From: Gammaproteobacteria bacterium
GTDB taxonomy: Bacteria; Pseudomonadota; Gammaproteobacteria; Pseudomonadales; Cellvibrionaceae
NCBI GenBank assembly: GCA_021151625.1
Contig: JAGKWY010000100.1
Span: 1-13,713 of the forward strand
Direction of reading: 5' to 3'
DNA: 13,713 nt
A program made the position numbers and the translations under genes. This document shows, in pieces, positions 1 through 7,066 of this stretch. Under the pieces are notes generated by a model. It did no database searches. It saw only the letters and a list, made by a program, of their open reading frames with translations, and had not been told where the DNA came from. Positions within the stretch are counted from its first letter, which is position 1, and every line of letters begins with the position of its first letter.

Positions 1-214
1 GGAGAGATCCGGTGTGTGGCCGGAAGCGGGTGGGGTGAGATTATATAAATCAGATTATATGTGAAACCTGCTTTTACCCGCTTTGTGAAAGAATGACGCT
101 CAAATTAGCGGATTTGTGATGCGAATCGGCCTGATTTTGCCAAAAAGCAGCTGGGGTTTTTATGTGTGAAACTTGCGGTGCAAGCGCCTTTGTCAGCGCG
201 CTCGCCTTAGTGAA
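1..214. other. Intergenic region at window edge
   Basis: I find no convincing gene here. The 9-base word AGATTATAT occurs twice, at 38-46 and 52-60. On the minus strand each copy contains TATAAT, but neither has a matching -35 hexamer at normal spacing. A similar 11-base word (GTGAAACCTGC at 61-71, GTGAAACTTGC at 165-175) also recurs. A short hairpin, CTTGC/GCAAG at 172-184, lies about 30 bases beyond the ppk1 stop. On the minus strand it is followed by only three T residues, so it is at best a weak terminator. Confidence 0.5.
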
Positions 215-2287
215 TTAGCTGCTGTGGGCCGACCACCGCTCCAGCAAAATTGCCTGGGCATCAACAGCTTCTTCATCCTCTTTAGGTTGGGTGCGCAGGT
301 AGCTGCCGTCTTCTTGCAGTAACCAGGCGTGGGTGTTGTCGGCCAGGTATAGATGCAGGTCTTCGAGGATACGGTCGCGGATGCGTTTGTGTTTGATCGG
401 GAAGCAGGTCTCAACCCTATGGAACATGTTGCGCAGCATCCAGTCGGCGCTGGAGCAATAGAGTTCCGCGATGCCGCTGTTTTCAAAATAAAACACGCGA
501 TGGTGTTCGAGGAAGCGGCCGATAATGGAGCGCACGCGAATATTTTCCGATAAGCCAGGTACACCGGGGCGCAGCTGGCACACGCCGCGCACAATCAAAT
601 CGATTTGCACACCGGCTTGCGACGCCGCGTAGAGTTCGTTTACCAATTCTTCATCGTAGAGCGCATTCATTTTGGCGATGATGCGTGCGGGTTTGCCGTG
701 TTCGGCATTTTCTTTTTCGGTGCGGATGCGTTTCACCATGCCCTTGTGCAAGGTGAAAGGCGCATACAACAACGCTTCCATTTTGGACGCTTTGCCCATG
801 CTCGATAATTGCAAAAAGATGCGGTACACATCCTCGCCAATTTCTTTATCGGACGTGAGCAATCCGTAGTCGGTATAAATCTTACTGGTGCGCGGGTGAT
901 AGTTGCCGGTACCCAGGTGTACGTAATAGCGCAACTTTCCGGTTTCGCGGCGCGCCACCAGAATCATTTTGGAGTGAGTTTTAAATCCCACCACACCGTA
1001 AATTACATGGATACCAAAACGCTGCAAGCGCTCAGCGAGTGCCACGTTTTGCTCTTCATCAAAACGTGCGCGCAATTCCACGATGGCGGTAACTTCTTTG
1101 CCCGCTTTCGCGGCAGCTACTAATGCATCCACAATCGGCGAGTTGGAACCTGTGCGATACAGGGTTTGCTTGATTGCCAGCACATTGGGATCAGCGGCTG
1201 CTTCGCGCAAAAAGTCCACCACGCCCTGGAAGGAGTCAAAGGGGTGATGTAGCAAAATATCCTGCTTCTGTAACACTTCAAAATAGGAGTTGGTGCGCTT
1301 GGGCAATTTGGGCATGGCTTGCACAAATGGCTTGAAGTAATGCTGCGCATCTTTCACCAGATCAAATAAATCGCTGTAGCGATTCAAATTCACCGGGCCG
1401 TTAATGCGATACAAATCGCGCTCTTTAATTTCGCAGCGCTCCAGCAAAAAGTGTTCAAGCTCGGCTGGGCAGGTATCGGTAATTTCCAAACGCACTTCAT
1501 CGCCGTATTGGCGATAGGCTAATTCACCCTGCACTGCGCGCAATAAATCGTCCGCTTCTTCTTCGTCGAGGAAAATATCCGAGTTGCGCGTCAGGCGGAA
1601 TTGATAGCTTTCCATCACCGTCATGCCGACAAAAATTTCCGCCATGAAAAAATGGATGATGGAAGAGATAAACGCAAAATTGCGCCCGTTAATACTTAAG
1701 GCTTCGGGCAGTTCAATAATGTGTGGCAGTGAGCGCGGCACCTGCACAATGGCACGACCGGAGTTGCGACCAAAGGCGTCTTTGCCATCAAGGCGCACAA
1801 TAAAATTCAAACTCTTGTTGAGAATACGCGGAAATGGGTGCGCCGGATCAAGGCCGATCGGGCTGAGCACGGGCAACACATCGGACAAAAAAATGTGCTT
1901 GAGGTAATTAATTTGCTCCGGCGTCCAATCTTCGCGGCGCAGTACACGAATGCCCTGTTCAGCCATGGACGGCAGCAATTCGCTATTCAGTATGCGGTAC
2001 TGCTCGGCCACCAGTTCATGGGCGCGCAGCGAAATTTCGTTCAGGGTCTGTGCCTGGGTCAGGCCATCCGGCCCTGAGGTGGGTGGTGCGTTGCGCTCGA
2101 TAATTTCCACCAGGCCACCGACACGCACTTCAAAAAATTCATCGAGGTTAGTGGAAAAAATACACAGGAAACGCAACCGCTCCAGCAGTGGCAAACTGCG
2201 GTTGTAAGCTTGATGGAGTACGCGCTTGTTGAATTCGAGCAGACTTAACTCGCGATTGAAATAGGCGTTAGACACCTTGGACCTCAT
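215..2287 (-). CDS. ppk1: Polyphosphate kinase 1
   Basis: Cytoplasmic or membrane-associated enzyme that reversibly transfers the gamma-phosphate of ATP onto long-chain polyphosphate. The 690 residues match the family length (E. coli Ppk 688). The N-terminal domain opens with YFNRELSLLEFNKRVL and an NLDEFFEVR segment. The two conserved histidines are visible: H438 in FKTHSKM, the autophosphorylated residue equivalent to E. coli H435, and H595 in FLEHHRVFYF, equivalent to H592. The annotated ATG at 2287 has no good Shine-Dalgarno. A GTG at codon 5 (2275-2273), six bases after a GAGG, would start MSNAYFNREL and is a plausible alternative. No ppx follows within the window. A candidate Pho box lies about 40 bases upstream, consistent with the known phosphate-starvation control of ppk in other gammaproteobacteria. 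Identity is certain; the start is less so. Confidence 0.97.
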   Translation of the reverse strand: MRSKVSNAYFNRELSLLEFNKRVLHQAYNRSLPLLERLRFLCIFSTNLDEFFEVRVGGLVEIIERNAPPTSGPDGLTQAQTLNEISLRAHELVAEQYRILNSELLPSMAEQGIRVLRREDWTPEQINYLKHIFLSDVLPVLSPIGLDPAHPFPRILNKSLNFIVRLDGKDAFGRNSGRAIVQVPRSLPHIIELPEALSINGRNFAFISSIIHFFMAEIFVGMTVMESYQFRLTRNSDIFLDEEEADDLLRAVQGELAYRQYGDEVRLEITDTCPAELEHFLLERCEIKERDLYRINGPVNLNRYSDLFDLVKDAQHYFKPFVQAMPKLPKRTNSYFEVLQKQDILLHHPFDSFQGVVDFLREAAADPNVLAIKQTLYRTGSNSPIVDALVAAAKAGKEVTAIVELRARFDEEQNVALAERLQRFGIHVIYGVVGFKTHSKMILVARRETGKLRYYVHLGTGNYHPRTSKIYTDYGLLTSDKEIGEDVYRIFLQLSSMGKASKMEALLYAPFTLHKGMVKRIRTEKENAEHGKPARIIAKMNALYDEELVNELYAASQAGVQIDLIVRGVCQLRPGVPGLSENIRVRSIIGRFLEHHRVFYFENSGIAELYCSSADWMLRNMFHRVETCFPIKHKRIRDRILEDLHLYLADNTHAWLLQEDGSYLRTQPKEDEEAVDAQAILLERWSAHSS

Positions 2288-2309
2288 AGCACCAGACTTT
2301 TTGCGCCAG

Positions 2310-2315
2310 ATTATG
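2310..2315 (-). promoter_or_regulatory. Candidate -10 element of ppk1
   Basis: CATAAT on the minus strand, matching TATAAT at 5 of 6 positions. It lies 8 bases downstream of the Pho box and 22 bases before the ATG. There is no good -35 hexamer, as expected for an activator-dependent promoter. Confidence 0.4.
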
Positions 2316-2323
2316 GCAATTAT

Positions 2324-2341
2324 GTGACAAGAATAAGACAG
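2324..2341 (-). promoter_or_regulatory. Candidate PhoB binding site (Pho box) of ppk1
   Basis: Read on the minus strand the site is CTGTCTT-ATTC-TTGTCAC: two 7-base direct repeats separated by 4 AT-rich bases. It matches the CTGTCAT-N4-CTGTCAT pattern at 11 of 14 arm positions. A CATAAT hexamer (2315-2310) follows 8 bases downstream, so the box occupies the -35 position as in typical PhoB-activated promoters. The predicted leader before the ATG would be about 16 bases. Supported by motif and placement only. Confidence 0.5.
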
Positions 2342-2442
2342 CGATTCACTGCCGCTAACACTAGCAAAGTTTTGGCGAAGAAAGCGGAATTAAGTGCAAA
2401 AACCGGCGTGGTATTGGGCGAGGGCGCAGGCGGGGGAAACAA

Positions 2443-2465
2443 CGGGCCGGGGTTAAGCCGGCCCG
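2443..2465 (-). terminator. Hairpin downstream of the lipoprotein gene
   Basis: Inverted repeat CGGGCCGG (2443-2450) / CCGGCCCG (2458-2465): an 8-bp GC-only stem with a 7-base loop. It starts 13 bases beyond the stop of the minus-strand lipoprotein gene. In that direction the stem is followed by TTGTTT, a modest U-rich tail. It probably terminates the lipoprotein transcript and separates it from ppk1. Confidence 0.6.
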
Positions 2466-2478
2466 GGTGTACAACCTA

Positions 2479-2799
2479 TTAGTTGCACTTGTACACATCA
2501 AAACTTTGACGGCCGTCTTGCACCAGGGTCACTGGTACTACGGTATCACCGCCAAATTGGCTGGCTTCGTTGCGCGCCATATTGGTCAGCTCGGTCGCAA
2601 CCTTGTTTGGGTCGCGCTTCATGGAACCCACAAAATTGTCTTTTACCTTCACGTTGACAGTGCGCACTTTTTCGCAGCTGCGCACGTTGGCGGCATTGGC
2701 TACGGCAACGTTAGAGCCTTGGTCACTGACTTTTACCCAGGTGCAGGCGCTGGTCAGGCTGATAAGGGCAGTGGCAAGGATGATGGAGAGTTTTTTCAT
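2479..2799 (-). CDS. Small DUF4156-type outer-envelope lipoprotein
   Basis: A 106-residue predicted lipoprotein. It has a lysine-containing n-region (MKK), a hydrophobic stretch and a lipobox-like TSAC with lipidated C19; the -3 residue is Thr rather than the usual Leu. The mature part has the layout I associate with DUF4156 proteins such as E. coli YjeI: an early cysteine (C42, in RSCEKV), a central N-x-A-x-x-x-GG segment (NEASQFGGDTVV), and a penultimate cysteine (C105, YKCN). The two cysteines could form a disulfide bond. No enzymatic function is known for the family. The start is supported by AGGAAG about 6 bases upstream of the ATG. It is transcribed alone, with a hairpin after the stop. 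Lipoprotein status is well supported; the family assignment is by pattern recognition. Confidence 0.8.
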   Translation of the reverse strand: MKKLSIILATALISLTSACTWVKVSDQGSNVAVANAANVRSCEKVRTVNVKVKDNFVGSMKRDPNKVATELTNMARNEASQFGGDTVVPVTLVQDGRQSFDVYKCN

Positions 2800-2816
2800 G
2801 GAGGCTTCCTCGGAGG

Positions 2817-2833
2817 TGATTAATCATTAATCA
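2817..2833. promoter_or_regulatory. AT-rich palindrome, possible operator
   Basis: The perfect 10-base palindrome TGATTAATCA (2817-2826) overlaps a second partial copy, ATTAATCA (2826-2833). It lies 18 bases upstream of the lipoprotein start, in the divergent region shared with the cytochrome gene. It may bind a regulator of the lipoprotein gene. I cannot name the factor. Confidence 0.25.
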
Positions 2834-3050
2834 GGGGACAAAAATACGCGGCTACACTAATGCCATGAAGCTGCGGTTGCAAGTCGCGCGCTTCAGCAAA
2901 ACCTGTGTCGTTTAACAAAAGTCGCTAAACAATAAAAACTGGCATTCGCTGGCGCGCATAGTATCTTTAGGCGCTTCGTTCATCAGAAGATTTATCTGCC
3001 TGCCAGAAAAAGGTATTTGTAGGAAACCCATTTAAAGAGGAGTTAATACT

Positions 3051-5231
3051 ATGGGTGTGCTCGGCCTGAGACGTTTTTTTTCCCGCGCTTTGTTTTGGTT
3101 ATTGGTGAAATTGTTGCTGTTGGCGCTAGTATTCATGGCCATCAGTCTCGCCTTGGGCAAGATCTACCAGGGCTGGGATGACGACCCGGAGCGCGGTGCG
3201 GTAGCAGTAGAAAATGGCGCCTTTGGTGAGGGCTATGCAACACCTATCTATCTGGACCAGGGCTGGAGTGCCAATGATAGCCTTTGGTACTACAACACCA
3301 CCCAGGGCTCGGCGCTGATCCCCTATGATTTTTTTCTTGCCCTGGAACAGGCGGATTCCAGCGAGCGTTTTCTTACCCCGCAACTGATCGATAAATACCG
3401 CTACCTACCGCAAAAACCCACCTTTTTTAACCCGGATGGCCTGCCCGTTGGCTTTGTTAAAGAGTCCTATAAAGGACAGGATTATGTTGGCTTAACCTGC
3501 GCTGCTTGTCATACCGGTCAGGTCAACTACAAAGGCACGGCCATGCGTATCGATGGTGGCCCGGCCATGGCCGATATGGTGGGTTTCCTGACGGATCTGG
3601 AGCGGAGCCTGGCGGCGGCGGTGGAAAACAGCGATAAAAACCATCGCTTTGTCACCCGGGTGTTGGAGTTGAATAACGGCTATGCCGATACTGCGGAGGT
3701 CCAGTCTGACCTCAAGCGCTGGGCGCGCAAGATTCGCCTCTATAACAACATTAATCATTCGAAAGTTGAGTATGGCTATGCGCGCCTGGATGCCTTTGGG
3801 CGCATCTATAACAGGGTGCTGGAATATGTCATCAGCCCGGCGCAACTGCGCGATGTTTTAGCGGGGGCCGCCCGCCCGGATAATCCGGATCAAGATCTGC
3901 TGACCCAGGCCCAGGTTGATAAGGTGTTGGACGGGATCGGTGAGACCATCATCGGTGACCTGCAGTTTGCACGGGTGCTGGAGCGGCTGGTTTCCACCAA
4001 AGAGGGGTATCCGGGGTTGGACATGGTGGAGTTGGAACACATCAAGTCGCTGATTTTTAATGAGCCCAATGCACCGGTGAGCTACCCCTTCTTGTGGGAT
4101 ATCACCCACTCCGACTATGTGCAGTGGAATGGTCTGGCGAACAATGCTGCCCTGGGTCCCCTGGGGCGCAATACCGGTGAGGTGATTGGTGTGTTTGCGA
4201 TTCTGGACTGGACGGCCCACGAGCGCGGCTGGAGCCTGTCCTCCTTGCTCACTGGGCAAGTGGGTAAAAGCCAGCAGATCAAGTTCACCTCCTCGGTGGA
4301 TCTGGTCAACTTGTCGCGTCTGGAATCGCACTTGAAAAGTCTGACCTCGCCTGTCTGGCCAAGCCTGGATACCGGCACCGATAACCCCGACCAACAAAGG
4401 GCCAACACCCTGTTTGGCAAGCTTCCGGAATGGCAAATCGATTGGCAAAAAGCCCGCCGTGGCCGCCAGTTGTACGCCGATCATTGCGAGTCCTGCCACC
4501 AGGTAGTCGACCGCACCGACTGGAATCGCATTGTAGTGGCCAATATGTCCCACCTGGATTTGATGGACACGGATCGCGCTATGGCAGAGAACAGCGTGAA
4601 TTACACCGGCTATTCGGGGAACTTTAAAAATACCTACCAACGCGAGAGTGTGGGTTCACTGGTGATTAAGGAGCGCGCGCCGGTAGTCCAGACATTGACC
4701 GCGGTGACCACCGGGGAGGTTATTACGGCGCCCGACCCGGACAAATGGTGGCCGCGCCGCGCGCTGGATGAGCTCTATTTACTGGGTAAATCGCTCTTTG
4801 ATAATCAAATCAAAGCCAGTGTAAAATCCGGCGACTATTGGCCCGACACCACGGCCAACCCATACAATTCGCTGCTGGCCTACAAGGCGCGCTCGCTGAA
4901 TGGTATCTGGGCTACCGCGCCCTATTTGCACAATGGTTCCGTGCCCAGCATTTACGATTTACTCTTGCCGGTGAAGCGCAAGGAGGATCCGGAAAATGGA
5001 TTGTATCGCCCGACCGAATTTAAAGTGGGCAGTCGCGAATTTGATCCGGTGAAAATCGGGTTGCGTTCCGAGGGCTATGAAGGGTTTAATTTCCGCGCCA
5101 ACCAGCGCGGCGATTTCAACAGTGGCCATGAATACGGCACTGCCCATGCCCCGGCCATTAATGGCATAAAACAAGATGCTTTAACCGAGCAACAGCGCTG
5201 GGAGTTGGTGGAATACATCAAGACCTTGTGA
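3051..5231 (+). CDS. RoxA-like membrane-anchored dihaem cytochrome c
   Basis: A 726-residue protein of the RoxA / 'di-haem cytochrome c peroxidase-like' family, whose characterised members include rubber oxygenases; most relatives have no known substrate. Residues about 12-36 form one hydrophobic segment after a basic n-region and look like an uncleaved anchor, so the enzyme domain should face the periplasm. Two haem-attachment sites are visible: C150-AA-C153-H154 and C479-ES-C482-H483. The family hallmarks GLTCAACHTGQ, RIDGGPAMADM, QGSALIPYDFFLALEQ, LPVGFV and LNGIWATAPYLHNGSVPSIYDLL are all present. The start has a strong AAAGAGGAG 8 bases before the ATG. It is monocistronic, with a strong terminator downstream and no cytochrome maturation or electron-transfer partner beside it. 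Family is confident. Activity (peroxidase, dioxygenase or other) cannot be read from the sequence. Confidence 0.88.
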   Translation: MGVLGLRRFFSRALFWLLVKLLLLALVFMAISLALGKIYQGWDDDPERGAVAVENGAFGEGYATPIYLDQGWSANDSLWYYNTTQGSALIPYDFFLALEQADSSERFLTPQLIDKYRYLPQKPTFFNPDGLPVGFVKESYKGQDYVGLTCAACHTGQVNYKGTAMRIDGGPAMADMVGFLTDLERSLAAAVENSDKNHRFVTRVLELNNGYADTAEVQSDLKRWARKIRLYNNINHSKVEYGYARLDAFGRIYNRVLEYVISPAQLRDVLAGAARPDNPDQDLLTQAQVDKVLDGIGETIIGDLQFARVLERLVSTKEGYPGLDMVELEHIKSLIFNEPNAPVSYPFLWDITHSDYVQWNGLANNAALGPLGRNTGEVIGVFAILDWTAHERGWSLSSLLTGQVGKSQQIKFTSSVDLVNLSRLESHLKSLTSPVWPSLDTGTDNPDQQRANTLFGKLPEWQIDWQKARRGRQLYADHCESCHQVVDRTDWNRIVVANMSHLDLMDTDRAMAENSVNYTGYSGNFKNTYQRESVGSLVIKERAPVVQTLTAVTTGEVITAPDPDKWWPRRALDELYLLGKSLFDNQIKASVKSGDYWPDTTANPYNSLLAYKARSLNGIWATAPYLHNGSVPSIYDLLLPVKRKEDPENGLYRPTEFKVGSREFDPVKIGLRSEGYEGFNFRANQRGDFNSGHEYGTAHAPAINGIKQDALTEQQRWELVEYIKTL

Positions 5232-5288
5232 TTGGTTTGTGAAAATTATCTGCGCTCCTTTCAAGGGGGAGAGCTAAGGGAAGGAAAT

Positions 5289-5337
5289 CGCCACTTTTTA
5301 CCGCTCCGGCCAAGTGTCCGGCAGCTAAAAAGTGGCG
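5289..5337 (+). terminator. Long two-part intrinsic terminator after the cytochrome gene
   Basis: A perfect 12-bp outer stem pairs CGCCACTTTTTA (5289-5300) with TAAAAAGTGGCG (5326-5337). It encloses a second stem, GCTCCGG against CCGGCAGC with one bulged base, around the loop CCAAGTGT. TTTGTTTAT follows. The hairpin sits 57 bases after the cytochrome stop and should terminate that transcript. Confidence 0.8.
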
Positions 5338-5359
5338 TTTGTTTATCCAGCATTTTTAT

Positions 5360-5394
5360 CTTGTGCGAGCAGATGTTTTTACATCGGGCACAAG
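5360..5394 (+). promoter_or_regulatory. Interrupted inverted repeat upstream of the serine hydrolase
   Basis: CTTGTGC (5360-5366) pairs with GCACAAG (5388-5394). Inside it, GATGT (5372-5376) pairs with ACATC (5381-5385) around a TTTT loop. There is no T-run after it, so it is unlikely to be a terminator. It ends 62 bases before the hydrolase start and could be an operator or a structured leader. I do not recognise a known riboswitch. Confidence 0.3.
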
Positions 5395-5456
5395 CAACTT
5401 AACCGGTAATGGACTATCCAAGCATTGTTATTAACCCGGTGATGCCCGTTTAATCG

Positions 5457-7064
5457 ATGAGAAGAATGACAAGAAAACTCCTGACGGGCCTGATGTGTGC
5501 TCTGCTAGTTTCCTCCGCTGTGCCTGCATTGGCTAATGGCGAGAAGCGCGTAACTGTGCCCATCGCCCTGCCGTTCCAGCAGCAGGCCAGCGCCAGCAGT
5601 GCAACTGCCGTAATTGCCCCTGCCCAAACCCTGCAAACTACGCCTTTTACCCAAACCCTGGCGGCTTCATCGGCGGCGCGGGTTGAGGTGACCAACCAGG
5701 TGCAGATGTCTGCCGCCGCCCAGGTTATACCTCAGCTATCAACGCCTGCACTTGCCGTCGCCAGCTCTCTATCCGCTAGCCAGGTGCCAGTTGTCGTCGC
5801 GTCACAGGCTACCAGTTCTGCGCCGGCGGCTGTTGCGGCCAAGCCAGTTAGTACCTCAAGGCCGACCAAGCCAACTGCGTCAGAGTTGCCGCTTGAACCT
5901 GAGGAACCGCTGCAACCGGTAGAAGATATTCCGCTGATTACGACTGCTCCGGTCGACGCGCCGCGCTACCCCGCCGGTCATGCCGAGGCGTTTGTGGCTG
6001 AGTTCGAGGATTATGTGGCCAAGAAGGTCGCACCCTTTGTGCCGGGCGTGGCCATTGTGGTGGTCTCGGGCGGGCAGGTGAAATCCCTGCAGGGTTATGG
6101 GGTGCGCCGTGCCGGAACCCGTGAAAAGGTGACGCCGGATACCGTCTTTCGCCTGGCATCCCTGTCCAAATCCTTCGCCGCAACAGCGGCAAGCGCCTTG
6201 GTTAACGAGGGTAAAATCAGCTGGGATACTACCGTCACCTCGCTGCTCCCTGATGTCGCCTTCAAGAACGCGCGCTATGGCAAACAGCTGACTTTCCGCA
6301 ATATTCTGTCTCAGGCCTCTGGTTTGCCGCGCCACACCTACACCCATTTTATCGACGAAAACATGGGTTACGCCGAGATAGTGCGACGCTTGCGCTACGT
6401 GAATTTTGTTTGCCCGCCAGGCAAGTGCTACGCCTACCAGAATGTCAGTTTCAGCTTGGCAGGTGAGATGATCAAAAAGAATTCCGGCATCAGCTTTGAA
6501 AAGTATGCAGCGCAGAAAATTTTTACTCCGCTGGGGATGCGCAGCGCCTCCTATGGTTTGGCCAGCTACAACGCTTCGCCCAACCGCGCCGCGCCGCATA
6601 TCAACAACGGTAGCCGCTGGATTCCCACTGCAGTCACGGCCAACTGGTATCGCGTTGCACCAGCGGCCGGGGTCAATGCCAGTATCACCGACATGTCCAA
6701 ATTCCTGCTTGGGCAAATGGGTAAACGCCCGGAAGCCCTGTCGTTGGAAGTACTTAATCCAATCCAGTCGCGCGTTACCAAAAACACGCCGGCGCAAAAC
6801 TATTACGGTGTGCGCAAAGCGGTGGGCAATACTGCCTACGGTATGGGTTGGCGAGTGTTTGACTACGGGCGCTACAAAAACTTTATCCACCACGGCGGCC
6901 ATGTGAAGGGCTTTCGCACGGAGATGGTGTTCAACCGCGATTTGCAGATAGGTATGGTTTTTTTAACCAATTCCGAAAGCCGCTTCGCCAAGGACATCAT
7001 CTTTAAATTCCTCGACATGTACGAGCGCAGCCATCACCCGCAACCCAGGGCGAAGAAGAAATAA
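5457..7064 (+). CDS. Exported beta-lactamase-fold serine hydrolase
   Basis: A 535-residue member of the class C beta-lactamase / EstB / D-aminopeptidase superfamily. A signal peptide spans residues 1-26 with cleavage expected after ALA. Residues about 27-170 are low-complexity, rich in Ala, Ser, Val, Pro and Thr, and look like a flexible spacer. The catalytic domain follows, with S235-L-S-K238 (nucleophile and general base), Y327-Q-N329, and H479-G-G481 replacing the KTG box. The tail is basic (PRAKKK). Substrate is unknown: peptidoglycan peptides, esters and other amides are all seen in this superfamily, and antibiotic hydrolysis should not be assumed. The start has only a weak GGTGATG 11 bases upstream; the ATG at 5466 is an alternative giving the same signal peptide. 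The CPBP gene begins 2 bases after the stop, so the two are almost certainly co-transcribed. Confidence 0.88.
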   Translation: MRRMTRKLLTGLMCALLVSSAVPALANGEKRVTVPIALPFQQQASASSATAVIAPAQTLQTTPFTQTLAASSAARVEVTNQVQMSAAAQVIPQLSTPALAVASSLSASQVPVVVASQATSSAPAAVAAKPVSTSRPTKPTASELPLEPEEPLQPVEDIPLITTAPVDAPRYPAGHAEAFVAEFEDYVAKKVAPFVPGVAIVVVSGGQVKSLQGYGVRRAGTREKVTPDTVFRLASLSKSFAATAASALVNEGKISWDTTVTSLLPDVAFKNARYGKQLTFRNILSQASGLPRHTYTHFIDENMGYAEIVRRLRYVNFVCPPGKCYAYQNVSFSLAGEMIKKNSGISFEKYAAQKIFTPLGMRSASYGLASYNASPNRAAPHINNGSRWIPTAVTANWYRVAPAAGVNASITDMSKFLLGQMGKRPEALSLEVLNPIQSRVTKNTPAQNYYGVRKAVGNTAYGMGWRVFDYGRYKNFIHHGGHVKGFRTEMVFNRDLQIGMVFLTNSESRFAKDIIFKFLDMYERSHHPQPRAKKK

Positions 7065-7066
7065 CC

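Noticed and set aside
40..59. Two TATAAT words on the minus strand at the window start
   Set aside because: Neither has a -35 hexamer at 15-19 bases, and no downstream gene is visible within the window.
2940..2965. Sigma-54-like sequence upstream of the cytochrome gene (CTGGCATTCGCTGGCG)
   Set aside because: Only 9 bases separate GG and GC, where sigma-54 promoters require 10, and the -12 TTGC is absent.
3858..4640. 260-codon open frame on the minus strand within the cytochrome gene
   Set aside because: It is antisense to a clear dihaem cytochrome coding sequence and shows no domain or start signal.
5880..6902. 340-codon open frame on the minus strand
   Set aside because: It lies wholly inside the serine hydrolase gene, has no recognisable domain, and its composition (frequent His, Arg, Gly) is that of an antisense shadow of a GC-rich gene.
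5457..7064. Antibiotic-resistance beta-lactamase
   Set aside because: The fold and SxxK/YxN motifs are shared by many esterases and peptidases. The HGG in place of KTG and the long spacer argue against calling it a resistance enzyme.
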